From assembly GCF_913057115.1 (NCBI RefSeq), contig NZ_CAJXNN010000011.1, forward strand, positions 1-64,000: a DNA stretch of 64,000 bases. The letters are read 5' to 3'. This document shows, piece after piece, positions 53,729 through 63,845 of this stretch (position 1 is its first letter; each line of letters begins with the position of its first letter). Both the position numbers and the translations under genes were made by a program. The notes below the pieces were generated by a model that was not told where the DNA came from, ran no database searches, and was given only the letters and a program-made list of their open reading frames with translations. The DNA comes from an uncultured Roseovarius sp. GTDB lineage: Bacteria; Pseudomonadota; Alphaproteobacteria; Rhodobacterales; Rhodobacteraceae.

Positions 53729-53777
53729 AGGCGCTAGATGACTTTACCACGCCTTATCAGCAGTCTATTCATGGTTT

Positions 53778-54497
53778 ATGCCTTTTTTTAGAATTAACGA
53801 CGCCCTCCACTACTTTGCGCACGTACCCAAGTGTGCGGGTGCTTCCGTGGAGGCCTATCTTATGCGACGTTTCGGCCCAATCGCATTTGCAAATTCACGC
53901 TATTTTAAACCGCCACCAGAGCACCGCTGGACAAAATCGTCACCGCAGCACGTCGATCTCGAAGCGCTCAAACTCTTGATTCCGTCTGAGTGGATCGCCT
54001 CCAGCTTCAGTGTGGTGCGACATCCCGTTTCAAGGCTGAGAAGCGCCTTCGACTATCAGCTTTTGGGTGAGGCTACTGTACCCGACGGCACCGATATAAA
54101 CGCATGGTTCCTCGACTGGGTAGCGACCCGTGAGAAGGCACCCTACCGATATGACAACCACCCTAGGCCTGCGAGTGAACTTGTACCCCAAGATGCTTCG
54201 GTATTCCGAATGGAGGACGGTCTGCAACCTATCGTGGAATATCTTGATAATCTCTCCGATACTATCTGTGGACCACGCGATATTCCCCACGAAAATAAAA
54301 GTAGGGGGGGGGCGGATTACGAGCGCACGCAAGCACCGCTAACACCGGATGTCCTCAACACCATTGCCAAAGTCTACGCCGAAGACTTCCGTCGCTTCGG
54401 ATACAAATGCGAAGATGTGCGAAAATCGCAGCCTACAATGCGCCCCCTTCCAAAACAAAAACGATCACTTCTGCATCGTCTGTTATCCAAGGGTTAA
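53778..54497 (+). CDS. Sulfotransferase family protein with G9 tract
   Basis: The 239-residue protein has the PAPS-binding loop HVPKCAGAS at residues 15-23 and the 3'-phosphate-binding SVVRHPVSRLRSAFDYQ near residue 78, as in sulfotransferase family 2. It probably sulfates a surface glycan. A run of nine G (54304-54312) lies in the coding sequence; the present length keeps the frame open to a normal C-terminus (PLTPDVLNTIAKVYAEDFRR). The gene is visibly less GC-rich than its neighbours, suggesting transfer. It converges on a glycosyltransferase gene with a four-base overlap. Confidence 0.8.
   Translation: MPFFRINDALHYFAHVPKCAGASVEAYLMRRFGPIAFANSRYFKPPPEHRWTKSSPQHVDLEALKLLIPSEWIASSFSVVRHPVSRLRSAFDYQLLGEATVPDGTDINAWFLDWVATREKAPYRYDNHPRPASELVPQDASVFRMEDGLQPIVEYLDNLSDTICGPRDIPHENKSRGGADYERTQAPLTPDVLNTIAKVYAEDFRRFGYKCEDVRKSQPTMRPLPKQKRSLLHRLLSKG
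54304..54312 (+). repeat. G9 homopolymer inside the sulfotransferase gene
   Basis: Nine consecutive G after AGTA. Loss of one G brings a stop about 11 codons later; gain of one leads into another long frame with no family match. Such tracts are hot spots for slipped-strand mispairing. Confidence 0.8.
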
Positions 54498-55258
54498 CCC
54501 AATGCCTTGAGATACTGGTAGGCAAATGTTCGTACGTCCGCCAAACCATTGGGCGTACCATATTTTCCCATAACCCTGCGCAGTTCACGACGCCGCAGAC
54601 TCCGCCCGACCCGTTGACTCACTTGACCGGGGTGCAGACGGTTAGCGACCAATGTGCCCGGCAAGATCACCGGGCTGCCAAGGGTTTTGAAACAACCGTG
54701 GTAGAAGTCCACATCCATCAACCAGATAAGATTTTCATCGAAGAACAGATCGTGACCTGCTTCAAACGCCAGAACCGAAGGACTTGAGACGGTATTGCGC
54801 CCAAATCGGATTTGATCGTGCCACCGGGGTACCATAGGCGCCTCGATCGTGACACCGTCATACGTCACGCCCGACCCCATCAATGCCCATTTGCATGTTG
54901 GCGCTTCGAATGCTGTCGCCAACTCCTGCAAGGCATCAGCATGGCATAGAAAATCATCCTGAAAGAGGATCTTAACCACCCGGCCACGCGCCTGACGGAT
55001 GGCATTATTAGCATTGGCGGACGATTGACGGCGTCCCGAACGGTTATCGATCCAACGGATGTCCATATCTTCTGCAAACTGATGACATGCGTCCTGCACC
55101 GCCTGGGTCTCGGATTGATCCGAAACAACCACTTCGAAATCCTTGAAACTTTGTGCCTTGAGGTGCTGAAAACTCTCGGACAAGAACCGCGCGCCATCCC
55201 CGCCCATGTCATAGGCTGGAATGCAAATGCTAATGGCCGGTGTCCGAGTCATGGCCAT
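54494..55258 (-). CDS. Family 2 glycosyltransferase
   Basis: The protein has about 254 residues and a GT-A fold. It opens with TPAISICIPAYDMGGDG, followed by FKDFEVVVSDQSETQAVQ. The metal-binding acidic motif region FQDDFLCHADAL and the later WLMDVDFYHG correspond to DxD and ED-type motifs. Its acceptor is unknown; pairing with the sulfotransferase suggests surface polysaccharide work. The start is uncertain: 55258, 55252 and longer frames are all open, and AGGAGG is 15 bases from 55258. Confidence 0.8.
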   Translation of the reverse strand: MAMTRTPAISICIPAYDMGGDGARFLSESFQHLKAQSFKDFEVVVSDQSETQAVQDACHQFAEDMDIRWIDNRSGRRQSSANANNAIRQARGRVVKILFQDDFLCHADALQELATAFEAPTCKWALMGSGVTYDGVTIEAPMVPRWHDQIRFGRNTVSSPSVLAFEAGHDLFFDENLIWLMDVDFYHGCFKTLGSPVILPGTLVANRLHPGQVSQRVGRSLRRRELRRVMGKYGTPNGLADVRTFAYQYLKALG

Positions 55259-55291
55259 GTATCTGGCAAGAACCCTCCTCATACGCAACAG

Positions 55292-55317
55292 AAAAACGGG
55301 GGGCACTGGGCCCCCCG
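55292..55317 (-). terminator. Rho-independent terminator downstream of nrdJ
   Basis: On the minus strand CGGGGGG and CCCCCCG arms are followed by TTTTT, 189 bases after the nrdJ stop and before the glycosyltransferase gene. The rest of the 55318-55505 gap has a GGGCCATATGGCCC palindrome (55460-55473) and no gene. Confidence 0.7.
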
Positions 55318-55505
55318 GTCAAGTTTCGCCACTCAAGCTCACTTATTTATACCGCCCGGTTTCTGCCTGCGGCCTGAGTGTCGTCAGGGGCGAGCGCACC
55401 CGCCCCGTGTAAGGATGGGAAAGGACTGATATTCCGCCCCACCCTGTCTCGTCGGGGCCGGGCCATATGGCCCGTTGCCCCTAAGCCCCCCAAAGGGCGC
55501 TGTTC

Positions 55506-58500
55506 TCAGCTACACCCGCTTGTCGCGCCGCAGGTGTTGCACTTCATGCAGGTGCCGTTGCGCACCAGCGTGTAGTTGCCACAATCGCCACAGGCTTCGC
55601 CCTCATAGCCCTGCATCTTGGCCTTGGTGCGGGCGTCCATCGACATCGCACCACTGGTTGTGGTCGTCGTGGTCGAAGTCGCCACAGCCGCGGTCACACT
55701 CTCCGACGTTTCAGGCACCAAGGTTTGCAGCGCGCCCACCGGATCGGCGGTGCCGGTCAGGGCCACTTCCGATTGACCGCCCTGCAAGACCACCAGTTCA
55801 TTCGGCAGACGCTTGCGCAGGTAGCCGGTTGAGCTGATCTGCTTGAGCACTTCGAGAGATTTCGAGGCCGCTTCGCCCGACATCTCCTTGATGTTGCTCA
55901 CGCCTTCTTCCTCGCCGCGGCCCAGATCGTCGAAAGACGCGCCTTCTGGCTTCACATGGGCCAGATCGGTCCGGTCCAGGTAGCTCACCGCCAGTTCACG
56001 GAAGATATAATCAAGGATCGACGTGGCATTCTTGATCGAGTCGTTGCCCTGCACCATGCCTGCCGGTTCGAACTTGGTGAAGGTGAAGGCATCGACGAAC
56101 TCCTCAAGCGGCACCCCGTATTGCAGGCCAACCGACACCGCGATGGCGAAGTTGTTCATCATCGCCCGGAAGCCCGCGCCTTCCTTGTGCATGTCGATGA
56201 AGATCTCGCCGAGGTTGCCATCTTCGTACTCGCCCGTCCGCAGGTACACCTTGTGCCCGCCCACGATGGCCTTCTGGGTATAGCCCTTGCGGCGTTCCGG
56301 CATTTTCTCGCGGTGCGATTTCACCACTTCCTTGACGACGACCTTCTCGACGATCTTCTCGGCCAGAACGGCGGCTTTTTCCTGCGCCGATCCGGTTTCC
56401 AGAACCTCTTGGGCCTCCTCGTCATCTTCGACAAGCGCGGATGCCAGGGGCTGGCTGAGTTTCGAGCCATCACGGTAAAGCGCATTGGCCTTCACACCGA
56501 GGGACCAAGACAGCTCATAAGCCTTCTGGCAATCCTCGATGGTGGCATCGTTGGGCATGTTGATGGTTTTCGAGATCGCACCCGAGATGAAGCTTTGCGC
56601 CGCCGCCATCATGGTGATGTGGCTATTCACATCCAGGTAACGCTTGCCCTTCTTGCCGCAGGGGTTGGCGCAATCGAAGACGTGGTAATGCTCTTCCTTC
56701 AGGTGCGGTGCCCCTTCCAGCGTCATCGTGCCGCAAACATGGTCGTTCGCCGCCTCAATGTCCGCTTTCGAATAGCCAAGCGAGGCCAGCAAATCAAAGG
56801 TCGGGTCGTTCAGCTTCTCGGCAGGAATGCCCAGAACATTGGTGCAGAACTCTTCGCCCAAGGTCCACTGGTTGAACACGAACCGGATATCGAAGGCCGA
56901 CCCAAGCGCATTGTCGATCTTTTCCAACTCGTTGGGGCCAAAACCATGGCCGATCAATGATGTGTGGTTCACCCCCGGCGCATTGCCGATGGTGCCATGA
57001 CCCACAGCGTAGGAAACGATCTCTTCGATCTGCGCGCTGCCATAGCCCAGCTTTTCAAGCGCGGCAGGCACCGATTGGTTGATGATCTTGAAGTAGCCGC
57101 CACCGGCCAGCTTCTTGAACTTCACCAAGGCAAAGTCCGGCTCGATCCCGGTGGTGTCGCAGTCCATGACAAGGCCAATGGTGCCGGTCGGCGCGATGAC
57201 CGAGACCTGCGCATTGCGATAGCCGTGCTTTTCACCCAGCTTCAGCGCCTCGTCCCAGCTCGACATCGCCAGATCGACGAGTTTCGCATCGGGGCAGTTG
57301 GTCAGGTCCAGCGGAACCGGCTTCACGTCCAGCCCTTTATAGCCTTCAGTCGCGCCATAGGCGGCGTTGCGGTGGTTCTGGATCACGCGCAGCATGTGGT
57401 GCTTGTTGCGCTCATAGCCGTCAAAGGCCCCCAGCTCACCGGCCATCTCGGCGCTGGTGGCATAGGACACACCGGTCATGATCGCGGTCAGCGCACCACA
57501 AAGCGCGCGGCCCTCGTCACTGTCATAGCCCAGCCCCATGTTCATCAGCAGGCCACCGATGTTGGCATAGCCAAGGCCAAGCGTGCGGAAGTCAAAGCTC
57601 AGTTGCGCGATTTCCTTCGAGGGGAACTGCGCCATCATCACCGAGATTTCCAGCGTCACGGTCCACAGGCGCGTGGCGTGCATGTAAGCCTCGGCGTCAA
57701 ACTTGCCGTCCTTGTAGAAGGTCAGCAGGTTCATCGAGGCAAGGTTACAGGCGGTGTCGTCCAGGAACATGTATTCCGAACAGGGATTCGAGCCACGAAT
57801 CTCGCCATCTTCCGGACAGGTGTGCCACTGGTTGACGGTGTCGTGATACTGAATGCCCGGATCGGCACAGGCCCAGGCAGCATGGCCCACATCTTCCCAA
57901 AGGTCGCGCGCTTTGATGGTCTTGGCCACCTGACCGTCCGTGCGGTTGATCAGCGCCCAATCCTCATCGTTCTTGACCGCCTCAAGGAAGGCATTGGTCA
58001 CGCGGATCGAGTTGTTCGAGTTCTGGCCCGACACGCTGGCATAGGCTTCACTGTCCCAATCGGTGTCATAGGTCGGGAATTCGATGCTGTCATAGCCCTG
58101 CTTGGCATAGTCCAGCACGCGCTTGACGTAGGTCTCGGGGATCTGCACCTGCTTGGCCCCGCGAATAGCGCCTTTCAGCTGCTCGTTCTTCTTGGGGTCA
58201 ACGGCATCTTCGGTGCTGCCATCCCAGGCCCGGATCGCGGCGAAGATGTCATTGAGCTTTTGCTCATGCATCTTCGAGCCGGCGACGATGCTGGCAACCT
58301 TCTGCTCTTCCTTGACCTTCCAGTTGATGAATTCCTCGATATCGGGGTGATCCGCGTCACAGATCACCATCTTGGCCGCGCGGCGCGTGGTGCCACCCGA
58401 TTTGATCGCGCCCGCAGCACGGTCGCCAATCTTGAGGAAGCCCATCAGGCCCGACGACTTGCCTCCGCCCGACAGGGCTTCCCCTTCTGCTCGAAGGGAC

Positions 58501-59186
58501 GAGAAATTCGTGCCCGTCCCACTGCCGTATTTGAAGAGCCGTGCTTCACGCACCCAAAGGTCCATGATGCCGCCATCCCCCACAAGGTCATCCGCCACCG
58601 ACTGGATAAAGCAGGCGTGGGGCTGTGGGTGCTCATAGGCGCTGGCCGATTTGGTCAGTTCCTTGGTCTGATAATCCACGTAGTAGTGGCCTTGGCTGGG
58701 CCCGTCGATGCCATAGGCCCAGTGCAGACCGGTGTTGAACCACTGCGGGCTGTTGGGGGCCGCCATCTGCTTGGCCAGCATGACGCGCATCTCGTCGAAA
58801 TAGGCCTGCGCATCCGCTTCGGTGGTGAAATAGCCACCTTTCCAACCCCAGTAGGCCCAAGCGCCCGCCAGACGGTCAAACACCTGCTTGGCCGAGGTTT
58901 CACCACCAAACCCGGTGTTGTCCTTCGCCGGGGCCGAGCGCCAGAGGAACTCCGGCACGCCATCCTCGGCCACCTTTTCCAGCTTCTCGGGCACGCCCGC
59001 CTTGCGGAAATACTTCTGCGCGATCACATCCGACGCAACTTGGCTCCAGCCCGCTGGAACCTCGACGGCGTCGAGTTTGAACACAGTCGTCCCATCCGGA
59101 TTGCGAATCTCGGAACTCGTGGTGACGAACTCCAAGGCTGCGTAAGCGTCCTGACCTGCTGTCGTGAATTTACGTTCGATTTTCAT
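55506..59186 (-). CDS. nrdJ: Adenosylcobalamin-dependent class II ribonucleotide reductase
   Basis: The 1226-residue enzyme makes deoxyribonucleotides with a B12-generated thiyl radical, so needs no oxygen. Family blocks include [54 protein letters not shown] and [23 protein letters not shown]-terminal zinc ribbon ([20 protein letters not shown]) follows a low-complexity linker with a Thr6 run. The likely start is [15 protein letters not shown]; an upstream extension is not conserved-looking. Paired NrdR boxes lie about 180-227 bases upstream, and a terminator lies downstream. Confidence 0.96.
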   Translation of the reverse strand: MKIERKFTTAGQDAYAALEFVTTSSEIRNPDGTTVFKLDAVEVPAGWSQVASDVIAQKYFRKAGVPEKLEKVAEDGVPEFLWRSAPAKDNTGFGGETSAKQVFDRLAGAWAYWGWKGGYFTTEADAQAYFDEMRVMLAKQMAAPNSPQWFNTGLHWAYGIDGPSQGHYYVDYQTKELTKSASAYEHPQPHACFIQSVADDLVGDGGIMDLWVREARLFKYGSGTGTNFSSLRAEGEALSGGGKSSGLMGFLKIGDRAAGAIKSGGTTRRAAKMVICDADHPDIEEFINWKVKEEQKVASIVAGSKMHEQKLNDIFAAIRAWDGSTEDAVDPKKNEQLKGAIRGAKQVQIPETYVKRVLDYAKQGYDSIEFPTYDTDWDSEAYASVSGQNSNNSIRVTNAFLEAVKNDEDWALINRTDGQVAKTIKARDLWEDVGHAAWACADPGIQYHDTVNQWHTCPEDGEIRGSNPCSEYMFLDDTACNLASMNLLTFYKDGKFDAEAYMHATRLWTVTLEISVMMAQFPSKEIAQLSFDFRTLGLGYANIGGLLMNMGLGYDSDEGRALCGALTAIMTGVSYATSAEMAGELGAFDGYERNKHHMLRVIQNHRNAAYGATEGYKGLDVKPVPLDLTNCPDAKLVDLAMSSWDEALKLGEKHGYRNAQVSVIAPTGTIGLVMDCDTTGIEPDFALVKFKKLAGGGYFKIINQSVPAALEKLGYGSAQIEEIVSYAVGHGTIGNAPGVNHTSLIGHGFGPNELEKIDNALGSAFDIRFVFNQWTLGEEFCTNVLGIPAEKLNDPTFDLLASLGYSKADIEAANDHVCGTMTLEGAPHLKEEHYHVFDCANPCGKKGKRYLDVNSHITMMAAAQSFISGAISKTINMPNDATIEDCQKAYELSWSLGVKANALYRDGSKLSQPLASALVEDDEEAQEVLETGSAQEKAAVLAEKIVEKVVVKEVVKSHREKMPERRKGYTQKAIVGGHKVYLRTGEYEDGNLGEIFIDMHKEGAGFRAMMNNFAIAVSVGLQYGVPLEEFVDAFTFTKFEPAGMVQGNDSIKNATSILDYIFRELAVSYLDRTDLAHVKPEGASFDDLGRGEEEGVSNIKEMSGEAASKSLEVLKQISSTGYLRKRLPNELVVLQGGQSEVALTGTADPVGALQTLVPETSESVTAAVATSTTTTTTSGAMSMDARTKAKMQGYEGEACGDCGNYTLVRNGTCMKCNTCGATSGCS

Positions 59187-59765
59187 CTGTCCGCTGCCCC
59201 ATAAAATCAGCATTTTCCAAGTGTCGGCCCATCACCTAGGCCCGATCGACCTTACACAACAGCAAAGCTACACCTTGGCGAAACACACATGTCGCCGCGC
59301 ATTCGTCTCCTCCGATCGCACAATCGGTACTAAGTAAGGTGGGTCTATCCCTGCCGCTGAGCGTCGCCACTATATGTTGTGGCTTGTCGGCCCGTGGACA
59401 CAAATTGACGCATTCCCCCATAGACGGTCAACGACTTTTTTACAGAATTTGTGACAAAAAGAAGTTGACCTTGAGGCCCTCACGAAGACCGCCCTGATCA
59501 GAGTGATTCATCCACAGGAAGTGACGCCAAACCCGAGTTCACCGGGCATTTCGGAAAGCTGTGTTATGTAAGCGGGTTAGACGAAAGTCCTAGAGCAATC
59601 TCTGAAGACTTGTCCCGAGAATCGCTGCACCTGCAAAGGCCTTGCCCCCCTGCGTTCCAACCCTTGGCTCATGCGATTTAAAAATATCTCGCAGCCCCGG
59701 CATATAGGGTGCCGAAAACACCCAGAGCCGCGCCTAGCCACAAGATATTGTGTCAGTGAGTGGAA
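59187..59765. other. 579-base gene-free region between nrdJ and tRNA-Pro
   Basis: It contains the nrdJ leader and promoter region, including the NrdR boxes. Short open frames here show no conserved features. I looked for a cobalamin riboswitch in the leader (B12-box sequence) and do not see one. Confidence 0.5.
59367..59413. promoter_or_regulatory. Paired NrdR boxes upstream of nrdJ
   Basis: Box 1, CCACTATATGTTGTGG (59367-59382), is a close match to the NrdR palindrome (ACAC-WATATATW-GTGT type). A weaker second box starting ACACAAATTGACGC (59398-59413) is centred 31 bases away, exactly the spacing expected of NrdR box pairs. NrdR represses ribonucleotide reductase genes. Confidence 0.75.
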
Positions 59766-59842
59766 TGGTCGGGACGGCAAGATTCGAACTTGCGACCCCC
59801 TGTACCCAAAACAGGTGCGCTACCAGACTGCGCTACGCCCCG
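59766..59842 (-). tRNA. tRNA-Pro (TGG)
   Basis: The 77-base minus-strand gene starts CGGGGCGTAGCGCAG, has anticodon stem CCTGT/ACAGG around TTTGGGT with anticodon TGG, T-loop GTTCGAATC and an encoded CCA end. Confidence 0.95.
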
Positions 59843-59886
59843 GACCGTGCGGCGGGTCTAATCTGATTTCTTCTTCTTGAAAAGCC

Positions 59887-60372
59887 CTAACAGGGCCAGG
59901 CAGCACGATCTTCGGGGATCGCCGGATGCCGCAACTGCGTTCCCGGGACGATTCCCATCTGCTTGGCCAGCCCGCCGTTGATTTCCAGAACGTACTGGAT
60001 GTTGTCGCCGCCGAACTTCGGGCTCAGGTCGCCGGGTTGGGCCTCGTGGTGGACATGCTGAACCGTCCCGGTCCGATCCATGAAGATCATGTCGAGCGGT
60101 ATCAGGGTGTTCTTCATCCAGAAGCCCACCGTTTTCGGCCGCGGATAAACGAAAAGCATGCCCGCGGTCTTGGGCATGCTTTCACGATTCATAAGTCCCT
60201 TGGCCCGCTTGGCATTGGTATCGGCCACCTCGATGGTAAACTGCGCCTGCCCCCAATCGCCACGCAGCGCCACAAGATTTTCACGGCATTCGCCTGCGAA
60301 CCCCTGCGCGGCACTCATCATCAAAATTGCGGCTGCGATCAGTCCGAGCGTTGCTTGACGGCGGTTTCCCAT
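59887..60372 (-). CDS. DUF192 family exported protein
   Basis: The 161-residue protein has a signal peptide (about residues 1-26) and the DUF192 blocks AKRAKGLMNRESMP, MLFVYPRPKTVGFWMKNTLI and PLDMIFMD. The function is unknown. Two ATGs are possible; GGAGG is one base from the first and eight from the second, so the second (60372) is chosen. It overlaps the end of the cold-shock protein gene by 34 bases. Confidence 0.88.
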   Translation of the reverse strand: MGNRRQATLGLIAAAILMMSAAQGFAGECRENLVALRGDWGQAQFTIEVADTNAKRAKGLMNRESMPKTAGMLFVYPRPKTVGFWMKNTLIPLDMIFMDRTGTVQHVHHEAQPGDLSPKFGGDNIQYVLEINGGLAKQMGIVPGTQLRHPAIPEDRAAWPC

Positions 60373-60875
60373 CCACATACCTCCGTGGCCATTCGGCCAC
60401 GTTTACCATCTATTACCCGGATCGCCAATGCTTCGCCCGGTTGCAGATCGGCCAGCCCGGAACGGCGCAAAATCTCGATGTGAACGAAGACATCTTCGTC
60501 CCGGCCAAAGGTATTGGCGAAACCAAACCCCTTGCCCTTGTCGAACCATTTTACCCGTGCGGGTTCCAACGGCGCATCGCGAATGTCCTCCGGATTCAAT
60601 TCATCCAGATCCGCAAGGCCGCTCGCCTCAAGATCGTCGGGCGGCTCGATCGAATGAACCTCCACGGCCTGCCGGCCACGATCCGTGTCCTGCACGTCGA
60701 TTTCGACACCCGCACGATCTGCGACCGAGCTTTGCCCGAAGTTCCGCAGTACGTTGGCATGAAGCAAAATATCAGGGCCGCCTTCATCGGCGATCACAAA
60801 CCCAAATCCCTTTACAGGATCAAACCACTTAACCCGTCCCCTTATTCTGCGCGTGTTATCAGCATATGTTGTCAC
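60339..60875 (-). CDS. Tandem cold-shock domain protein
   Basis: The 178-residue protein has two cold-shock domains, each with the RNA-binding motif: residues 10-60 (GRVKWFDPVKGFGFVIAD) and about 107-165 (ARVKWFDKGKGFGFANTF), joined by an acidic linker. It should bind single-stranded RNA or DNA as a chaperone or anti-terminator. It uses a GTG start with TAGGA upstream. The DUF192 gene overlaps its 3' end, an arrangement I recall as common in Rhodobacteraceae. Confidence 0.9.
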   Translation of the reverse strand: MTTYADNTRRIRGRVKWFDPVKGFGFVIADEGGPDILLHANVLRNFGQSSVADRAGVEIDVQDTDRGRQAVEVHSIEPPDDLEASGLADLDELNPEDIRDAPLEPARVKWFDKGKGFGFANTFGRDEDVFVHIEILRRSGLADLQPGEALAIRVIDGKRGRMATEVCGWETAVKQRSD

Positions 60876-60979
60876 GTTGTCCTACCCAGAAGTCTCATCC
60901 CCAAGACCCATATAGCGCATCTTCTGACACACCGTACATGTGATGCAACCAGAAAACACATTAATATTCAGCCTCTTGC

Positions 60980-60998
60980 ATTTGGCGTAACGCCAAAT
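60980..60998. terminator. Perfect inverted repeat after pdxH
   Basis: ATTTGGCGT-A-ACGCCAAAT, 9-bp arms, starting immediately after the pdxH stop on the minus strand. It may mark the 3' end of pdxH ahead of the cold-shock gene. Confidence 0.45.
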
Positions 60999-61604
60999 TC
61001 AAGGGCTCAAACGTTGCACTCGCCACTCACTATCGACCGTTTTACGCCGCCAAACAAAGCGATCATGCAACCGAAACGCACCATCTGCCCAGAATTCCAC
61101 CTCCACCGGGGCAATCCTGTAGCCGCCCCAAAACGGGGGGCGTGGCGGGTTAGACCCTTTCGCGGCCGTAACCTTTGCCACATCCGCCATGAGCTTGGAG
61201 CGAGACGCGAGTGGTTGCGACTGCTTCGATGCCCAGGCTCCAAGGCGGCTCTTCAACGACCGGGATGCGTAATATGCATCTGCTTCCGGACCATCCTCTT
61301 TAATTACAACACCACGAACACGCAATTGTCGACGCAGACTTTTCCAATGGAGCACCATGGCTGCCGTCCCGCTATGTTCGATCTCACGCGCTTTGACAGA
61401 CCCGTAGTTCGTGTAAAACCAAAAACCTGTGTCGGTGATCTCTTTGAGCAAAACCATGCGCACGTTTGGCATGCCCGCATCATCCACGGTGGACAATGCC
61501 ACGGCGTTCGGGTCGTTGATTTCGCTTTTTTCCGCCTCGGCAAGCCATTCTCGCGCAATCGCGAACGGATCATCACCGGCAAATATTCCACTGCGTTCCG
61601 TCAT
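60999..61604 (-). CDS. pdxH: Pyridoxamine 5'-phosphate oxidase
   Basis: The 201-residue FMN enzyme makes pyridoxal phosphate. [20 protein letters not shown] (FMN phosphate site), [38 protein letters not shown] and the C-terminal [19 protein letters not shown] are conserved. The frame opens 249 bases earlier, but [17 protein letters not shown] is the family start with GGGAAAG before it. It is divergent from fabI. Confidence 0.95.
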   Translation of the reverse strand: MTERSGIFAGDDPFAIAREWLAEAEKSEINDPNAVALSTVDDAGMPNVRMVLLKEITDTGFWFYTNYGSVKAREIEHSGTAAMVLHWKSLRRQLRVRGVVIKEDGPEADAYYASRSLKSRLGAWASKQSQPLASRSKLMADVAKVTAAKGSNPPRPPFWGGYRIAPVEVEFWADGAFRLHDRFVWRRKTVDSEWRVQRLSP

Positions 61605-61770
61605 CTTTCCCACTCGGCACAGGTCTTCATCATAGAAGAACGCGCAATTTACCCAAGCCCCTCTGTGCGCCAATCTTGACGACATATCACCTATCCCTTT
61701 GCGTCGTACTTGATGCAGGCACGGTGATCGCCTAAAGACAGCATCAAGGATAATGGGCCGAGGGCAAGAA

Positions 61771-62586
61771 ATGTCAAACGAACTGATGGCGGGAAAGCGT
61801 GGGCTGATCATGGGCCTCGCCAACGATAAATCTATCGCATGGGGAATCGCCAAGGCATTGGCGGACGCTGGCGCCGAACTGGCCTTTTCCTACCAGGGCG
61901 AGGCGCTGAAAAAACGCGTCGGTCCCCTGGCCGAACAACTGGGCTCCGATATCGTCCTGCCCTGTGACGTCGGCGACACCGCCTCGATCGACGCGCTGTT
62001 CAGCGATCTGGAAAACCGCTGGGGAAAGATGGATTTCATCGTCCACGCCATCGGCTTTTCCGACAAATCCGAACTGCGCGGCCGCTACGTCGATACCAGC
62101 CGCGAAAATTTCATGATGACCATGGATATCTCGGTCTATTCCTTCACCGCCGTCGCACAGCGCGCCGAAAAGATGATGCCCGAAGGCGGCTCCATGCTCA
62201 CCCTCACCTATTACGGGGCCGAGCAGGTGATGCCGCATTACAACGTCATGGGCGTGGCCAAGGCCGCACTTGAAGCCTCGGTCAAATACCTCGCTGAGGA
62301 TCTGGGCAAGGATACCATTCGCGTAAACGCGATCTCCGCCGGCCCCATCAAGACGCTGGCCGCCTCCGGCATCGGCGATTTCCGCTATATCCTGAAATGG
62401 AACGAGCTGAACTCGCCCCTGCGCCGCAACGTCACCATCGACGACGTGGGCAAATCAGCGCTTTATTTGCTGTCCGACCTGGGCAGCGGCGTGACAGGAG
62501 AAACCCTGCACGTCGACGCGGGCTACCACGTGGTCGGCATGAAGGCCGTCGACGCCCCCGACATCGACGCCACCGGCGGGCACTGA
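61771..62586 (+). CDS. fabI: Enoyl-[acyl-carrier-protein] reductase (NADH)
   Basis: The 271-residue short-chain dehydrogenase carries out the last step of fatty acid elongation. [20 protein letters not shown] binds the dinucleotide. Catalytic Y147, Y157 and K164 are in [36 protein letters not shown] and [16 protein letters not shown] are family blocks. The start at 61771 has GAGGGCAAGAA upstream. A CCCGCGC/GCGCGGG hairpin (62613-62631) follows the gene. Confidence 0.94.
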   Translation: MSNELMAGKRGLIMGLANDKSIAWGIAKALADAGAELAFSYQGEALKKRVGPLAEQLGSDIVLPCDVGDTASIDALFSDLENRWGKMDFIVHAIGFSDKSELRGRYVDTSRENFMMTMDISVYSFTAVAQRAEKMMPEGGSMLTLTYYGAEQVMPHYNVMGVAKAALEASVKYLAEDLGKDTIRVNAISAGPIKTLAASGIGDFRYILKWNELNSPLRRNVTIDDVGKSALYLLSDLGSGVTGETLHVDAGYHVVGMKAVDAPDIDATGGH

Positions 62587-62649
62587 AAAAAGCCAGGGTC
62601 GGTCAAAATGCACCCGCGCCCTGCGCGCGGGATTGAAGAGAGGCCGACA

Positions 62650-63258
62650 ATGGAACTCACGCAGCTCATCGCCTTCAACCTGTCCCTGCTGGCCGCGCTG
62701 GCCAGCCCCGGCCCGGCCATGCTCTTGTCAATCCGAGCCACGCTCAGCGGTGGCCGCGCCCAAGGTCTTGCCACCGGGCTTGGGCTTGGCACCATGGCCG
62801 CAATCTGGACCCTGATGGCGCTTCTGGGACTGGACGCGATATTCACGCTCTTCCCATGGGCCTACCTCGCTATGAAGATCATCGGCGCCACCTACCTGCT
62901 CTGGATCGCCTACGGCATGTGGCGCAACGCGCAAGCCGCCCTTGACACACAAGGCACCCCCGCCCCACGCCGCCACGCCTTCCGCACCGGTCTTATGGTC
63001 AACCTTGCCAATCCCAAGTCGGTGCTCTTCGCCGCCTCTGTCCTCGTTGTCATCTTCCCACCCGACCTGACATTGGCGCAAAAGGCCCTGATCGTGACGA
63101 ACCACCTGATCGTCGAATGGATCGCCTACAGCCTCTTTGCCCTTGCCCTCTCGACAAAACCCGCGCGTGACGGCTATCTGCGCCTCAAATCCATCTTCGA
63201 CCGTGTGGCCGCCAGCATCCTTGGCATTCTCGGCCTGCGGCTGCTGACTGAACGATAA
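62650..63258 (+). CDS. LysE-family translocator (RhtB type)
   Basis: The 202-residue membrane protein has six hydrophobic segments and the LysE/RhtB signature: [20 protein letters not shown] at residues 13-32, then [18 protein letters not shown], then [20 protein letters not shown]. It probably exports an amino acid or related metabolite. The first in-frame start is 42 bases earlier and includes a hairpin; MELTQLIAF is preferred. gpt follows after 10 bases. Confidence 0.88.
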   Translation: MELTQLIAFNLSLLAALASPGPAMLLSIRATLSGGRAQGLATGLGLGTMAAIWTLMALLGLDAIFTLFPWAYLAMKIIGATYLLWIAYGMWRNAQAALDTQGTPAPRRHAFRTGLMVNLANPKSVLFAASVLVVIFPPDLTLAQKALIVTNHLIVEWIAYSLFALALSTKPARDGYLRLKSIFDRVAASILGILGLRLLTER

Positions 63259-63268
63259 GGACAAAAGC

Positions 63269-63766
63269 ATGACCAACCGTTTGCCACACGAGAAAGGCTT
63301 CCACGTCAGCTGGGACCAGTTACACCGCGACGCCCGCGCGCTGGCGTGGCGCCTGCAAGGCGAAGCGCCCGAGGATGGCTGGCGCGCCGTGGTCGCCATC
63401 ACCCGCGGCGGCATGGCCCCGGCGATGATCGTGGCGCGCGAACTCGACATCCGCGTGGTCGACACGATCAGCGTGAAATCCTACAACCACCAAACCCAAA
63501 GCGAGCCGCGCGTGATCAAATCCCCCGATATGGACATCGTCGGCGATGGCGAAGGCGTACTGATCGTCGATGATCTGGTCGATACCGGCAAAACGCTTGA
63601 GGTGGTGCGCAAACATATGCCCAAGGCGCATGTCGCCACGGTCTACGGCAAACCCATGGGCCGCGACATGGTCGATACCTATGTCACCGAAGTCAGCCAG
63701 GACACCTGGATTTTCTTCCCCTGGGACATGGCCTTGCAATACGTCGAACCCTACCGCGGGGCGTGA
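63269..63766 (+). CDS. gpt: Xanthine phosphoribosyltransferase
   Basis: The 165-residue purine salvage enzyme makes XMP or GMP from xanthine or guanine with [24 protein letters not shown] and the PRPP loop [20 protein letters not shown] (near residues 95-114) are typical of Gpt. [11 protein letters not shown] ends the fold. It is likely co-transcribed with the LysE-type gene upstream. Confidence 0.92.
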   Translation: MTNRLPHEKGFHVSWDQLHRDARALAWRLQGEAPEDGWRAVVAITRGGMAPAMIVARELDIRVVDTISVKSYNHQTQSEPRVIKSPDMDIVGDGEGVLIVDDLVDTGKTLEVVRKHMPKAHVATVYGKPMGRDMVDTYVTEVSQDTWIFFPWDMALQYVEPYRGA

Positions 63767-63845
63767 ACCGGGCGCTCATCGGCCGCCTGCGCGCCCTCTT
63801 CGCGCGGAACTCCGTGAGGAGTGACAAGCGATCAAGGAGACCCCA

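Noticed and set aside
59187..59366. Possible cobalamin riboswitch in the nrdJ leader
   Set aside because: The B12-box and the surrounding conserved core are not visible on the minus strand; only the NrdR boxes are supported.
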